From the NCBI GenBank assembly GCA_963727495.1, contig CAVSGQ010000021.1, positions 1 through 64,000 on the forward strand: 64,000 nt of DNA. Reading direction: 5' to 3'. This DNA is from Actinophytocola sp963727495. GTDB lineage: Bacteria; Actinomycetota; Actinomycetes; Mycobacteriales; Pseudonocardiaceae. This document shows, piece by piece, positions 17,334-26,497 of the stretch. Below the pieces are notes generated by a model. The model saw only the letters and a list, made by a program, of their open reading frames with translations. It did not search any database and was not told the origin of the DNA. Position 1 is the stretch's first letter. Every line of letters starts with the position of its first letter. Position numbers and translations under genes: made by a program.

Positions 17334-18688
17334 CACAGCACCTCCAGCCGGGTGACCCATTTCGTCTGCAGCACCCCGGGCCGGCTCGGCGCGATCAGCC
17401 GGCAGGGGAAACCGTGGTCGAGCTCCAGGGGCTCGCCGTTGAGCCGCAGCGCGAGCAGCGTCCGCCGGTCCGCCGAGTGCGGGCCGGGCAGCACGCTCGA
17501 CCCGTACCCGCCGCGTTCCAGCGACGACACCCGCACTCGCGTGCCCGGCTCGCCGCCGGCCAGCCGCAGCAGGTCCGCGACCGGCACGCCGGACCACGTC
17601 GCGGACTGGCTCCACCCCTCGACGCAGGCGATCGGCAGCTCGGCCGTGGTCTGCTCGAGCCGCGCCAGCTCGTCGAGCGAGAACTCCCGGGTGCCGCCCG
17701 GGGTCACCACCGCCAGCCGCCAGCCGGCGCCCGCCCTGGTCACCCGGGCGGCACGGGCCGTGCGGTTGACCGGCAGGCCCTGCGGACCGCCGGCCGAACG
17801 CACCGCCAGCGGGGACACGTCGCGCAGCAGCGGGACCGTGGCGCCGGCGGTGGCGACCATGGCGACCCCGGCGGTGAGCCAGGTGTTGCGCAGGAACGCG
17901 CGGCGGGACAGCACGCCCCGCTCCGGCGGCGGCGCGGGGTCCAGGCGGGCCAGCCCGCGCCGGATGACCGGCATCTTCACCGCGACGTGCACGAGGATCG
18001 ACCCGATCGCGATCCAGGCGACCGTGTAGTGGGCGGGCGGGAACGAGAAGCCCCACAGGTAGTTCTGCGCGCTGTTGAACAGGCCGGTGGCCAGCTCGAA
18101 GAAGGCGGCGCCGGACAGCACGAGGATCGAGGCGCGCTCCAGCGCGTGCGGCACCGAGCGGATGAGCGGGCGGCCGAACAGCTTCGGGTAGACGGTCCAC
18201 AGCTTGGCCAGCAGCAGCGGGATCGCGGCGACTCCGGAGATCACGTGCAGCCCCTGGGTGACCCGGTAGAGGTTGACCGGCGCCGTGGGCCAGTAGAACC
18301 AGGCCGGGGGGTGCTGGATGAAGTGGCTCAGCAGCCCGGTGACGAAGCAGACGGAGAAGGCGATGCCGAGCCAGAGCCCGACCCGCGCGGTGACCCGCTC
18401 GTCGTGCGCGGCACCGCGGAAGTCGGACTCGGCGGGCGGCCGCAGCCGGGTGAGCAGCCCGCCCCGCGCCTCGCCGGCCGGTGGGGAACCGTCCGGTTCC
18501 CCACCGGCCGGCCCGGCCACCCCTGCCCCGGGTGCCGTCGTCGAGTCCGGTCTCGCGTCCGTCGCGGCTTCCCCCGTCCGCGTCGCGCCACGATCGGCAT
18601 CGTTGCCGGGCGCCGTCGCGCCGGCTGTCGGGTACCCGTCGGCCGGCACCGGGCGGTCCGGCCCGGGCGCGTCCGGTCTCGTCGTCAT
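17333..18688 (-). CDS. cytochrome b-like membrane domain fused to molybdopterin oxidoreductase
   Basis: 451 residues. Residues 1-65 are a Pro/Gly/Ala-rich cytoplasmic tail. Roughly 70-230 hold four membrane helices with conserved His (LSHFIQHPP, VTQGLHVISG, PAHYTVAWIAIGSILVH), as in cytochrome b561-like anchors. An SRRAFLRN stretch introduces the C-terminal half, a sulfite-oxidase/YedY-type Mo-cofactor domain with the likely Mo-ligand Cys in LPIACVEGWSQSATW. The active domain therefore probably faces outward, taking electrons from or giving them to the quinone pool. Substrate unknown. Coupled upstream (ATGA) to the methyltransferase. Confidence 0.88.
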   Translation of the reverse strand: MTTRPDAPGPDRPVPADGYPTAGATAPGNDADRGATRTGEAATDARPDSTTAPGAGVAGPAGGEPDGSPPAGEARGGLLTRLRPPAESDFRGAAHDERVTARVGLWLGIAFSVCFVTGLLSHFIQHPPAWFYWPTAPVNLYRVTQGLHVISGVAAIPLLLAKLWTVYPKLFGRPLIRSVPHALERASILVLSGAAFFELATGLFNSAQNYLWGFSFPPAHYTVAWIAIGSILVHVAVKMPVIRRGLARLDPAPPPERGVLSRRAFLRNTWLTAGVAMVATAGATVPLLRDVSPLAVRSAGGPQGLPVNRTARAARVTRAGAGWRLAVVTPGGTREFSLDELARLEQTTAELPIACVEGWSQSATWSGVPVADLLRLAGGEPGTRVRVSSLERGGYGSSVLPGPHSADRRTLLALRLNGEPLELDHGFPCRLIAPSRPGVLQTKWVTRLEVL

Positions 18689-19305
18689 GTCGTCACCTCC
18701 GCGAACCAGCGGCCGCCCGCCTCGCGCACCCACCGCGTGGCCATCCCGGCCGCGCCGGCCACGTCCTCGACCATGTCCGCGCCCAGCCACGCCCACGAGA
18801 ACCAGCTTCCGCCCTCGGAGTCGGTCGCCACCCGGACCGGGCCGTGGCGCAGGCCGCTGCCCGGCGGGTCCAGCTCGACCAGCGCGCTGCCCCCGCGCCC
18901 CAGCAGCTCCCGCACCCGGCCCAGCAGCCGCACCGGATCGCCGCCGATGCCGATGTTGCCGTCGGCCAGCAGCGCGTGCCGCCAGCGGCCCTCGCCTGGC
19001 TGCCGCTCGAACACGTCCCGGCGCACCGCCACCGCGCCGGCCGCCCGCGCCAGCCGCACCGCGACCGGCGAGACGTCCGTCCCCAACGCCGGCACCCCGC
19101 GCTCGAGCAGCGCCGCGGTCAGCCTGCCCGGCCCGCACCCGATGTCCAGCGTCGGCCCCGTGCAGTGCCGCAGCACCAGCTCGTCGCCGGGCGCGAGCTC
19201 CGAGCGCCAGCGCTCGATCGGCAGCGTGATCCGCTCGCCGGTCGCCAGCTCCAGCCAGCACTGCCGCCCGAGCAGCCCGGGCGCGAACTCGTCCGTGACG
19301 ATCAC
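18685..19305 (-). CDS. class I SAM-dependent methyltransferase
   Basis: 206 residues. Motif I is TLDIGCGPGRL, followed by GVPALGTDVSPVAVRLAR (acidic loop binding the ribose) and a motif-IV-like VELDPPGSG. The N-terminal ~45 residues are an extra segment before the Rossmann fold. Substrate not deducible; position between a nucleotidyl/glycosyltransferase-like protein and an oxidoreductase suggests methylation of a glycolipid or sugar intermediate (inference). GTG start overlaps the upstream stop. Confidence 0.85.
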   Translation of the reverse strand: MIVTDEFAPGLLGRQCWLELATGERITLPIERWRSELAPGDELVLRHCTGPTLDIGCGPGRLTAALLERGVPALGTDVSPVAVRLARAAGAVAVRRDVFERQPGEGRWRHALLADGNIGIGGDPVRLLGRVRELLGRGGSALVELDPPGSGLRHGPVRVATDSEGGSWFSWAWLGADMVEDVAGAAGMATRWVREAGGRWFAEVTT

Positions 19306-19976
19306 CGCGCCGCTCCCGCCGGCTCCAGCGCGGCCACCGCGGTCGCGAACCGGCTTGCCGGCACCGTCGCGGCGACCCGCCGCGCGTCGTCCACGGTGTC
19401 CACGTCGGACAGCGTGGCCAGGTGCCGGACGCGCAGTCCCGCGTCGCGCAGCGAACGAGCCGTCTCGGCCCCGGTGTCCGGGCGGGACATCGGCACCGCC
19501 CGCAGCGCCACCGCGTCGGCGGGACGGCGCAGGCCCAGCCCCCACCAGCCTCCGTCCTCGGCCGGGCCGAGCACCGCGTCGGTGCCGTCCAGCTCGGCCA
19601 GCGCGCCGGCGAGCACCCGCGGCCGCAGCTGCGGGGTGTCCATGCCGATCTGGAACACCGGCACGCCGGGGAACCGGGCGGCGACGTCCAGGTGCGCGTT
19701 CGCCAGCCGCTCGGCGAAGTCCTCGCCCCGCTGCGGAATCACCGTGCACGCGGCCAGCGCCTCGGCGATCTCCGCCGCCCGCTCGGCGTCGCCGAGCCGG
19801 CCGGTCAGCGCCACCACCGGCCGGGTGCCCGGCGTGGCGAGCACGGCGTCCAGCGTGTCCAGCAGCGCGGCGGCGGCAAGCCGTGCGGCCGCCCGGTCGC
19901 CGACGACGCGGCCGAGCCGGGTCTTGGCCAGGCCCGCGACCGGCGCCTTCGCCACCGTCAGCAGGACCGGGTTCAC
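19302..19976 (-). CDS. DUF2064/TIGR04282-type GT-A nucleotidyl/glycosyltransferase
   Basis: 224 residues with the family features VAKAPVAGLAKTRLGRVVGD at the start (nucleotide-binding), QIGMDTPQLRP (metal-binding Asp) and GPAEDGGWWGLGLRRP. Members are called rSAM/selenodomain-associated transferase 1 or arsenosugar-biosynthesis glycosyltransferase; the biochemistry is poorly established. It always appears next to a GT2 protein like the one upstream, with which it overlaps by 4 bp. Probably activates or transfers a sugar for the same product. Confidence 0.85.
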   Translation of the reverse strand: MNPVLLTVAKAPVAGLAKTRLGRVVGDRAAARLAAAALLDTLDAVLATPGTRPVVALTGRLGDAERAAEIAEALAACTVIPQRGEDFAERLANAHLDVAARFPGVPVFQIGMDTPQLRPRVLAGALAELDGTDAVLGPAEDGGWWGLGLRRPADAVALRAVPMSRPDTGAETARSLRDAGLRVRHLATLSDVDTVDDARRVAATVPASRFATAVAALEPAGAAR

Positions 19977-20647
19977 GACAGCCCCTCCCCGGTGCGGGCC
20001 CGCAGCACCCGAGACATGTCGCGCACCGCCCGCGCGGTCCCGCGCACCGAGCCGGACACCTTCGACCTCGTGCCCGCGGCGCGCGGCCGGTACGCCACGT
20101 CGAGCTCCACGACCGGCCAGCGCTGCTGTGCCGCGCGCAGCAGCAGTTCCAGCGGGTAGCCGAACGCGCGGTCCCGCACCTCCAGGTCGAGCAGGTCCCG
20201 CCGGCGCGCCGCGCGGGCCGGCGCGATGTCGGACACCGGCAGCCCGCGGCGGCGCAGAAGCGTTGCCAGCACCAGGTTTCCGGCGCGAGCGTGCCAGGGC
20301 CACACGCCGCGGGCGACCGGGACCCGGCGGCCGACGGCCAGCCGGGCGCCGCCGGTGACGGCCGCCACGAGCCCCACCAGCTCGCCCGGGTCCAGCGAAC
20401 CGTCCGCGTCCAGGAAGCACACGATCTCCGACCGGGCGCGCTCTAGTCCGGTGTGGACGGCGGCGCCGTAGCCCTTTCTCGGCTCGTGCACGACGGTCGC
20501 GCCGTGCGCGGCGGCGATCTCGGGGGAGCCGTCGGTCGAGCCGTTGTCCACCACGATCGCGCGGTAGCCGGCGGGCAGCGCGGCCAGCACCGCGGGCAGC
20601 GCGGCGGCCTCGTCCAGGCACGGCAGCACCACGTCAACAGGGTCCAT
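19973..20647 (-). CDS. family 2 glycosyltransferase
   Basis: 224 residues of a soluble GT-A fold: VVLPCLDEAAALPAVL, IVVDNGSTDGSPEIA, metal motif CFLDADGSLDP. It resembles polyprenyl-phosphate sugar transferases but has no membrane anchor. The leaderless start is supported by TACGGT exactly 7 nt upstream (20655-20660, minus strand). First gene of the five-gene operon, divergent from the membrane protein at 20791. Confidence 0.87.
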   Translation of the reverse strand: MDPVDVVLPCLDEAAALPAVLAALPAGYRAIVVDNGSTDGSPEIAAAHGATVVHEPRKGYGAAVHTGLERARSEIVCFLDADGSLDPGELVGLVAAVTGGARLAVGRRVPVARGVWPWHARAGNLVLATLLRRRGLPVSDIAPARAARRRDLLDLEVRDRAFGYPLELLLRAAQQRWPVVELDVAYRPRAAGTRSKVSGSVRGTARAVRDMSRVLRARTGEGLS

Positions 20648-20790
20648 GGGGCTGACCGTATGACCGCCGGCGCGGTGCGGAAAGCCTTGTGGCGCTTACC
20701 AAAGTGTGACGTCTGGGTGAGTTCTTACGGAGTCCTGACGGATCCCGGCCCCGCCGCGCGGGACCCGCCGCGGGGGCTTACCGTCCATCC
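20648..20790. promoter_or_regulatory. divergent promoter region of the envelope module
   Basis: Two opposite -10 boxes: TACGGT on the minus strand (20660 to 20655), 7 nt before ATG 20647, and TACCGT on the plus strand (20779-20784), 6 nt before GTG 20791. Both imply leaderless transcripts. Between them lie short repeats (GTGACGTCTGGGTGAG, GTCCTGACGG), possible binding sites of the two-component regulator at 22199; untested. Confidence 0.6.
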
Positions 20791-22194
20791 GTGTCCACCG
20801 TCATCAACCGTGCGGACCCGACGGCGCCCGCGCGGCGCTCCGGAGTGCGTGCCGACGTCGTCGCCGGGGTCGCCGCGCTGCTGCTGGTGTTCGTGGCGCT
20901 CTTCGTCGGCATGCTCACCGGCGCCCGGCTCTACGGCCCCGCCCAGTTCCCGCACGCCTCGCCCTGGTTCGGCGAGTACCCGGTCCTGGCGCACCTCTCG
21001 CCGCACGTCGGTCCGGGCACGCCGCTCGCGGTCATGGTGGCGTTCGCGGCGGTCGCGTGGGGCCCCTCGCTCGTCGAGCGCCTGCGCTGGCGGACCGCGC
21101 TGGTCGGCGGGTACCTGCTCTCCGTCGGCTGGATCTTCTCCCTGGCTCTGGTGGACGGCTGGCGCGGCGTCGTGCACCCGCTCTCGACCCGCGACGAGTA
21201 CCTCTACGAGGTGCCCGGCATCACCGACATCCCGACGATGCTGCGCACGTTCTCCGACCGGATCCTCTCGCTGCAGCCCGACTCGTGGACCACGCACGTG
21301 TCCGGGCACCCGCCCGGCGCCACGCTCGTGTTCGTCTGGCTCGACCGGATCGGCCTGTCCGGCCCGACGGCCGCCGCGATCTTCTGCGTGCTGGTGGGGG
21401 CCACCGTCGCGGTGTCGGTGCCGCTGACCGTCGCCGCGCTCGGCCGTCCCGACCTGGCCCGCGCGGCGCTCCCGTTCGTCGCGCTGCTGCCCGGCGCGGT
21501 GTGGATGGGCGTGTCCGCGGACGCGATGTTCGCCGGGGTCGCCGCGGCCGGCGTCGCGGTGCTGGCGGTCGGCACGGCCCGGCTGACCGCCGGGCGGCGC
21601 GCGGGCGGCCTGCTGTGCGCGGTGGCCGGCCTGGTGCTCGGCTTCGGCATCTTCCTGTCCTACGGGCTGCTGCTGATGGCCCCCGTCGCGCTCGCCGTGG
21701 TGCTGGTGAGCCGCTGCTGGCGGTCGCTGGCGTACGCGGTGCCGGTCGCGCTGGCGGTCGCGGGCGTGTTCGCGCTGGCCGGGTTCTGGTGGCTGGACGG
21801 CTACCACCTGGTCGTCGAGCGGTACTACGCCGGCATCGCGGCGCACCGGCCGTACTGGTACTGGGTGTGGGCCAACCTCGCCTGCCTCGCGCTGGTCCTG
21901 GGCCCGGCAGCGGCGGCCGGGCTGCGGCGCACGGTGCCGCGGTTCCTCGACGGGCTGCCCGGCCGGGAGCCCGCCACCCCGGTGGTGGCGCTGGTGCGGG
22001 GCGCGGCGCTCGCGGTGCTGACCGCGGACCTCACCGGGCTGTCGAAGGCGGAGACGGAGCGCATTTGGCTACCGTTCGCGGTGTGGCTGGTGCTGGCCGC
22101 GGCGGCGCTGCCCCGTTCGTCGCGGCGATGGTGGCTGGTCGCGCAGGCCGGGACCGCGCTGGCGGTCAACCACGTGTTGCTGACGAACTGGTGA
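20791..22194 (+). CDS. polytopic membrane protein, GT-C-like
   Basis: 467 residues, about 11-12 membrane helices, with a large first extracytoplasmic loop holding SGHPPGATLVF and STRDEYLYEVPGITD, features of GT-C-fold membrane transferases that use polyprenyl-phosphate sugars. Near the C-terminus is LSKAETERIWLPF. No donor or acceptor can be assigned. Leaderless GTG start. Followed after 4 bp by the response regulator, so it leads a three-gene operon facing away from the GT2 operon. Confidence 0.82.
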   Translation: MSTVINRADPTAPARRSGVRADVVAGVAALLLVFVALFVGMLTGARLYGPAQFPHASPWFGEYPVLAHLSPHVGPGTPLAVMVAFAAVAWGPSLVERLRWRTALVGGYLLSVGWIFSLALVDGWRGVVHPLSTRDEYLYEVPGITDIPTMLRTFSDRILSLQPDSWTTHVSGHPPGATLVFVWLDRIGLSGPTAAAIFCVLVGATVAVSVPLTVAALGRPDLARAALPFVALLPGAVWMGVSADAMFAGVAAAGVAVLAVGTARLTAGRRAGGLLCAVAGLVLGFGIFLSYGLLLMAPVALAVVLVSRCWRSLAYAVPVALAVAGVFALAGFWWLDGYHLVVERYYAGIAAHRPYWYWVWANLACLALVLGPAAAAGLRRTVPRFLDGLPGREPATPVVALVRGAALAVLTADLTGLSKAETERIWLPFAVWLVLAAAALPRSSRRWWLVAQAGTALAVNHVLLTNW

Positions 22195-22198
22195 TGAG

Positions 22199-22888
22199 AT
22201 GGTTTCGCGGGTGCTGGTGGTCGACGACGACCTGACCGTCCGGGACGTGGTGCGCCGGTACCTGGAGCTGGCCGGCCACCAGGTCGCGCTGGCCGACAAC
22301 GGCGAGGACGCGCTCGCGTGGATCGCCCGGCACGAGCCGGACCTGGTGGTCCTGGACCTGATGCTGCCGGGCATCGACGGGCTGGAGGTGTGCCGGCGGC
22401 TGCGGGCCACCAGCGCGGTGCCGGTGGTGATGCTGACCGCGCTGGGCGAGGAGGAGAACCGGATCGCCGGCCTGCAGCTCGGCGCGGACGACTACGTGAC
22501 CAAGCCGTTCAGCCCGCGCGAGCTCGCGCTGCGGGTGTCCTCGGTGCTGCGCCGCGCCGGGACCGCCGCGCCGCCGGTGGCCGCGCGGGTGCTCGCCGAC
22601 GGCGACCTGCGGCTCGACGTCGCCGCGCGGACGGCCGTGCTGCGCGGCGAGGAGCTGTCGCTGACCACCCGCGAGTTCGACCTGCTGGTGTTCCTGATGT
22701 CCCACCCCGGCGAGGCGTTCACCCGCGAGCAGCTGCTGGAGAAGGTGTGGGGCTGGGACTTCGGCGACCAGTCCACAGTGACCGTCCACGTGCGACGGCT
22801 GCGGGAGAAGATCGAGGCCACTCCGGCGAAGCCGGCGCGCATCTCGACGGTGTGGGGAGTGGGATATCGCTATGACCGCGCCGCCTGA
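22199..22888 (+). CDS. OmpR-family response regulator
   Basis: 229 residues: VVDDD pocket, phosphoacceptor in VVLDLMLPGIDG, KPFSPRELALRV, then winged-helix (LSLTTREFDLLVFLMSHPGEAFTREQLLEKVWGWD). Overlaps the kinase gene by 17 bp. Likely targets are the divergent promoters at 20648-20790 (inference). Confidence 0.92.
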   Translation: MVSRVLVVDDDLTVRDVVRRYLELAGHQVALADNGEDALAWIARHEPDLVVLDLMLPGIDGLEVCRRLRATSAVPVVMLTALGEEENRIAGLQLGADDYVTKPFSPRELALRVSSVLRRAGTAAPPVAARVLADGDLRLDVAARTAVLRGEELSLTTREFDLLVFLMSHPGEAFTREQLLEKVWGWDFGDQSTVTVHVRRLREKIEATPAKPARISTVWGVGYRYDRAA

Positions 22889-23951
22889 CACCGCGCTCGT
22901 CCAGATGATCGACCCGAACGAGCCGCTCGGCCTGATGCTCGACCACGCGCTGCACATCCTGCCGGTGGCGCTGGCGCTGGTCCTGCCGGTGGTGGCGCTG
23001 GGTGGCGGGTTGCTGTACTGGGTGCGCCGCGGCTCGCTGTCCACCACGATGACCGTCCTGGTGCTGGTGCCGATCCTCGCGATGATGACCGGGGTGCTCG
23101 GCATCAGCGGGTTCATGTTCAACGCCACGCTCGCCACGATGGCGCTGGTGTGCCTGCTGGTCGTGCTGGTGACGCTGCCGGTGGCGCTGCTGCTCGGCCA
23201 CGCGATCGCGCGGCGCAGCGTGTGGGAGCGCGAGGCGCGGGTGCGGGAGCGGGCGGCGGAGGCGTCGCGGCGCGAGCTGGTCGCCTGGATCAGCCACGAC
23301 CTGCGCACCCCGCTCGCCGGCATCCGCGCGATGGCCGAGGCGCTGGCCGACGGCGTGGTGTCCTCGCCGGAGGAGGTCGCCGGGTACGCGCACCGGATCG
23401 GCGGGGAGAGCAGGCGCCTGTCCGGCATGGTCGACGACCTGTTCGAGCTGTCCCGGATCACCGCGGGCGCGCTGCAGCTGACGATGTCGCAGGTGGCGCT
23501 GCAGGACGTGGTCAGCGACGTGCTGGCCGCGCAGACGCCGGTGGCGCAGCGCAAGCGGGTGCGGGTGCTGGCCCGGGCCGCGACGGCGCCGGTCGTGCTG
23601 GGCAGCGACCCCGAGCTGGCGCGGGTGGTGCGCAACCTGGTGTCCAACGCGATCCGGCACACCCCGCCGGACGGCACGGTGGCCGTCCAGCTCGGCGTCG
23701 ACGGCACCGACGCGGTGCTGGCGATCGACGACGCCTGCGGCGGCATCCCCGACGGCGAGCTGACCCGGGTGTTCGACGTCGCGTTCCGCGGCTCGGCGGC
23801 GCGCACGCCGAGCGCCGACGACCAGGTCGGCGGCGGGCTCGGCCTCGCGATCGCCAAGGGTCTGGTCGAGGCGCACCGGGGGCGGATCGACGCGCACAAC
23901 CACGGTCCGGGCTGCCGGTTCGAGGTGCGGTTGCCGCTGGCTACGGTGTGA
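22872..23951 (+). CDS. sensor histidine kinase, multi-helix membrane input
   Basis: 359 residues. Three membrane helices in the first ~115 residues with almost no extracytoplasmic loop, so it probably senses within the membrane. H-box WISHDLRTPLAGIRAMAEAL, N-box NLVSNAIRHTPPDGTV, G2 GGGLGLAIAKGLVEAHRG. The usual second Gly box is altered (IDDACGGI). The last 11 bp overlap the 3' end of the convergent GH25 gene. Confidence 0.9.
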   Translation: MTAPPDTALVQMIDPNEPLGLMLDHALHILPVALALVLPVVALGGGLLYWVRRGSLSTTMTVLVLVPILAMMTGVLGISGFMFNATLATMALVCLLVVLVTLPVALLLGHAIARRSVWEREARVRERAAEASRRELVAWISHDLRTPLAGIRAMAEALADGVVSSPEEVAGYAHRIGGESRRLSGMVDDLFELSRITAGALQLTMSQVALQDVVSDVLAAQTPVAQRKRVRVLARAATAPVVLGSDPELARVVRNLVSNAIRHTPPDGTVAVQLGVDGTDAVLAIDDACGGIPDGELTRVFDVAFRGSAARTPSADDQVGGGLGLAIAKGLVEAHRGRIDAHNHGPGCRFEVRLPLATV

Positions 23952-26109
23952 AGTACCCGGCGAGGTCGGCGATCAGGTCGATCGTGCCGGCGTTGTTGAA
24001 CAGCCAGATGCCGCCGCCCGACCCGAGCGCCACCGAGGCCAGGTTGGGCACGATCTGGCCGCGGGCCAGGTTGAGGGTCGATGCGCCCGGCCGGGTCGGG
24101 GTGCTGCCCGTCTTCGGGTAGGCCGTGACGTAGGTCGCGGTCGACGGGGCGACGCCGGTCAGGTTCAGGATCGTGCCCGAGGCGCCGGACGGCACGGGGC
24201 CGAGCAGGCCGAGCGCGACGGCGCTGCCGCCCCCGCTGACGCCCGTCCAGCGGGTCGTGCTGTTGCGGGTGTCGAGCACGCGCAGCGGCGACATCGCGAC
24301 GAACCGCGCGCCCGAGCCCGGCAGGTAGTAGCCGGCCAGGTCGGCGAGCAGGTGGATCGCGCCGGAGTGGTTGTAGAGGTCGATCGAGCGGTTGGCGCCC
24401 AGCCGGACGGTGACGAGGTTCGGGGTGGGGTTGGGGCTGTCGATGTTGAGGTTGGACACGTTCGGGCGTGCCTGGCCGGTCGGCCACGCGGACACGTAGG
24501 TCCGCATCGTCGCGCCGACGCCGGTGAGGTTGACGGTGACCGCGGTCGCGCCCGCGGGGACGGCCCCGGACAGGTCGAGCCTGATCCGCCCGCCCGGGCC
24601 CAGCGGCCCGTCGGCACCGATGTGCCAGCGGGTGTCGAGGACGCGCTGCGGGGAGCGGGCGGTGTGCAGGCCGGTGGCGTCGGTGGCGTACCAGCCGGCG
24701 AGGTCGGCGAGCAGGTGGGTGGGGCCGGAGTTGGTGTAGAGGCGGACCTTGCGGCCGGTGCCGACCTGGACGGTGACCAGGTTGGGCCGGGTGTGGCGGG
24801 CGGCGAGGTTGAGGTTGGAGACGTTCGGGCGCGGTGCCCCGTTCGGCCAGACGGTCACGTAGGTGGCGGTGGACGCGATGCCGGTGACGTTGAGCACGGC
24901 GGCCGTGGCGGTGGCGGGCAGCCGGCCGGACAGGTCGAGGGTGATCGCGGCGTGCGCGCCCAGCGGGGTCCGGGACGCGACGCCGATGGCGTTGCGGGTG
25001 TCGAGCACCCGGACGGGGTTCGCGGCGGTGAAGCCGGCCGGGGCGGAGGCCTTGGTGGCGAGGCCGGCGAGGGTGAGCTCGCCGCCGTTGACGGAGTTGA
25101 CGTCGGTCGAGGCGCTGATGCCCGGGACCGTGGCCTGGCCGTACTGCCAGAGCGTCCACTTCGACCAGCCGGACGGGAGGGTGGGCGAGCTGGAGATGGA
25201 GGCGACCCAGAGGGGGTTGCCGGCGAAGGCGGAGCTCCCGCCGGTGCAGCTGTTCCACCAGTTCGCGGCGGTGTAGATGATGGCGGGGACGCCGGTGCGG
25301 CGCTTGACCTCGTCGACGAAGGCGCGGATCCAGCCGACCATCTGGGCGCGGGTGAGCCCGTAGCAGGAGTTGGTGTGGTCGCTGGAGACATAGGGGTTCC
25401 ACTCGATGTCGAGGACGGGGTTGAGGGTCCTGCCGTCGGGGCTGTACCGGGCGCGGTCGAGGAGGTAGCCCGCCTGCGCGGCGCCGCCGGAGACGTTGGG
25501 GATGGCGAAGTGGTAGGCGAAGGCGTACATGCCTGCGGCGTGGGCGCCGTCCTGGTCGCCGGCGAAGTAGGGGTTGGTGTAGTAGTTGCCCTCGCTCGCC
25601 TTGACACCGGCGAACCGGTACCCCGCGCCGGCGACCTTGGACCAGGTGATCGCGGCCCCGCCCGGATGCTGATGACTGGCGACGTCGATGCCCTTGACCT
25701 GGCTCGCGGCGGCCTGCCCGGCGGTGGCTCCGTTCGCGAGGTCGGCCTCCATCCGCGGGCTGTGCGCGTGGCCGACGTTGTCGCGGACCACCCCGCCCGC
25801 GATGGGCGGTGCGTCGGGTGCGTCCGGGCCGCCGACCGTGCGCTGCCCAGCGGTCGTGCCGATGCCGTCTCCGCTCGCGGCGGCGCCGGACCAACTGCCT
25901 CCGCTCGCCGAGCCGGCCGGATGGGTGGTGCCGTCGCCGGCGGTGCGGCCATCGCTGACGTGGCTGGTCGCGCGCGGGTCGCGGTGTTGGCCGTGTTCGA
26001 CGTGTTCGCCGACTGCGCCGACTTCGCCGATTGAAGCTCCGCCGGCCGCACCGGCGCCGCCGGCCACCGCGCCCGCCACGACGACGGCCGTGAGCCAGCG
26101 CCCCCGCAT
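23941..26109 (-). CDS. secreted GH25 lysozyme-like enzyme with three C-terminal repeats
   Basis: 722 residues. Signal peptide (MRGRWLTAVVVAGAVAGGAGAAGGA), a disordered Gly/Ser/Thr linker to ~140, then a GH25 barrel: GIDVASHQHPGGAAITW, AGVKASEGNYYTN, catalytic DxE in PVLDIEWNPYV, YTAANWWNSC, ASTDVNSVNGG. Three repeats of ~115 residues follow, each running from a VLDTRN-like motif to a NLVTV..LLADLAGYY-like end; such repeats are found on actinobacterial cell-wall hydrolases and probably bind wall glycan. It should cut the peptidoglycan glycan strand. GGAGGG precedes the ATG at 26109. Confidence 0.9.
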   Translation of the reverse strand: MRGRWLTAVVVAGAVAGGAGAAGGASIGEVGAVGEHVEHGQHRDPRATSHVSDGRTAGDGTTHPAGSASGGSWSGAAASGDGIGTTAGQRTVGGPDAPDAPPIAGGVVRDNVGHAHSPRMEADLANGATAGQAAASQVKGIDVASHQHPGGAAITWSKVAGAGYRFAGVKASEGNYYTNPYFAGDQDGAHAAGMYAFAYHFAIPNVSGGAAQAGYLLDRARYSPDGRTLNPVLDIEWNPYVSSDHTNSCYGLTRAQMVGWIRAFVDEVKRRTGVPAIIYTAANWWNSCTGGSSAFAGNPLWVASISSSPTLPSGWSKWTLWQYGQATVPGISASTDVNSVNGGELTLAGLATKASAPAGFTAANPVRVLDTRNAIGVASRTPLGAHAAITLDLSGRLPATATAAVLNVTGIASTATYVTVWPNGAPRPNVSNLNLAARHTRPNLVTVQVGTGRKVRLYTNSGPTHLLADLAGWYATDATGLHTARSPQRVLDTRWHIGADGPLGPGGRIRLDLSGAVPAGATAVTVNLTGVGATMRTYVSAWPTGQARPNVSNLNIDSPNPTPNLVTVRLGANRSIDLYNHSGAIHLLADLAGYYLPGSGARFVAMSPLRVLDTRNSTTRWTGVSGGGSAVALGLLGPVPSGASGTILNLTGVAPSTATYVTAYPKTGSTPTRPGASTLNLARGQIVPNLASVALGSGGGIWLFNNAGTIDLIADLAGYFTP

Positions 26110-26497
26110 CCCGAACCCCCTCCGCTCAGGCGATCCCACCAGCGGAAATGGTCGCACACAAACGGCCTCGGGGCGTCTCGGGACAGCCGGCGGCAACTCC
26201 GCCGGGCGCCCGGACGCAGGACGTCGTGAGGAGGGTGGCGTGGGCGAGCCGGGCGCTTGGCGATGGACGCCGTGGCCGGCCCGCCGGGTCGTCGACCCGG
26301 CCCGCCGGGTCTGTCGGGCAAGTGGTCGCCGCAAACAGCGCCGCATGAGGTCCGTGGCCGCGCCCGGGGCGGTCCTGTGCGGCGGTGGCCGCGCGGGGCG
26401 TTCGTGATGCGGCGACGGCCGTGGTGGGGCGGGTCTCATGTGGTGGCGGCCGCGCCCGCCGCGGTGGCCCTGGTGGGCGGTTCGAGCGCCCCTGCGC
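26110..26497. other. intergenic stretch upstream of the GH25 gene
   Basis: 388 bp between two minus-strand genes. GC-rich; carries the GH25 ribosome binding site and presumably its promoter. No RNA gene, riboswitch or clear hairpin terminator was recognised, and the open frames here read as shadows. Confidence 0.4.

Noticed and set aside
16925..20446. 1173-codon plus ORF
   Set aside because: Antisense of five coupled minus-strand genes with clear motifs.
22166..25894. 1242-codon minus ORF
   Set aside because: Shadow of the two-component genes and the GH25 gene; long only because GC-rich DNA lacks stops.
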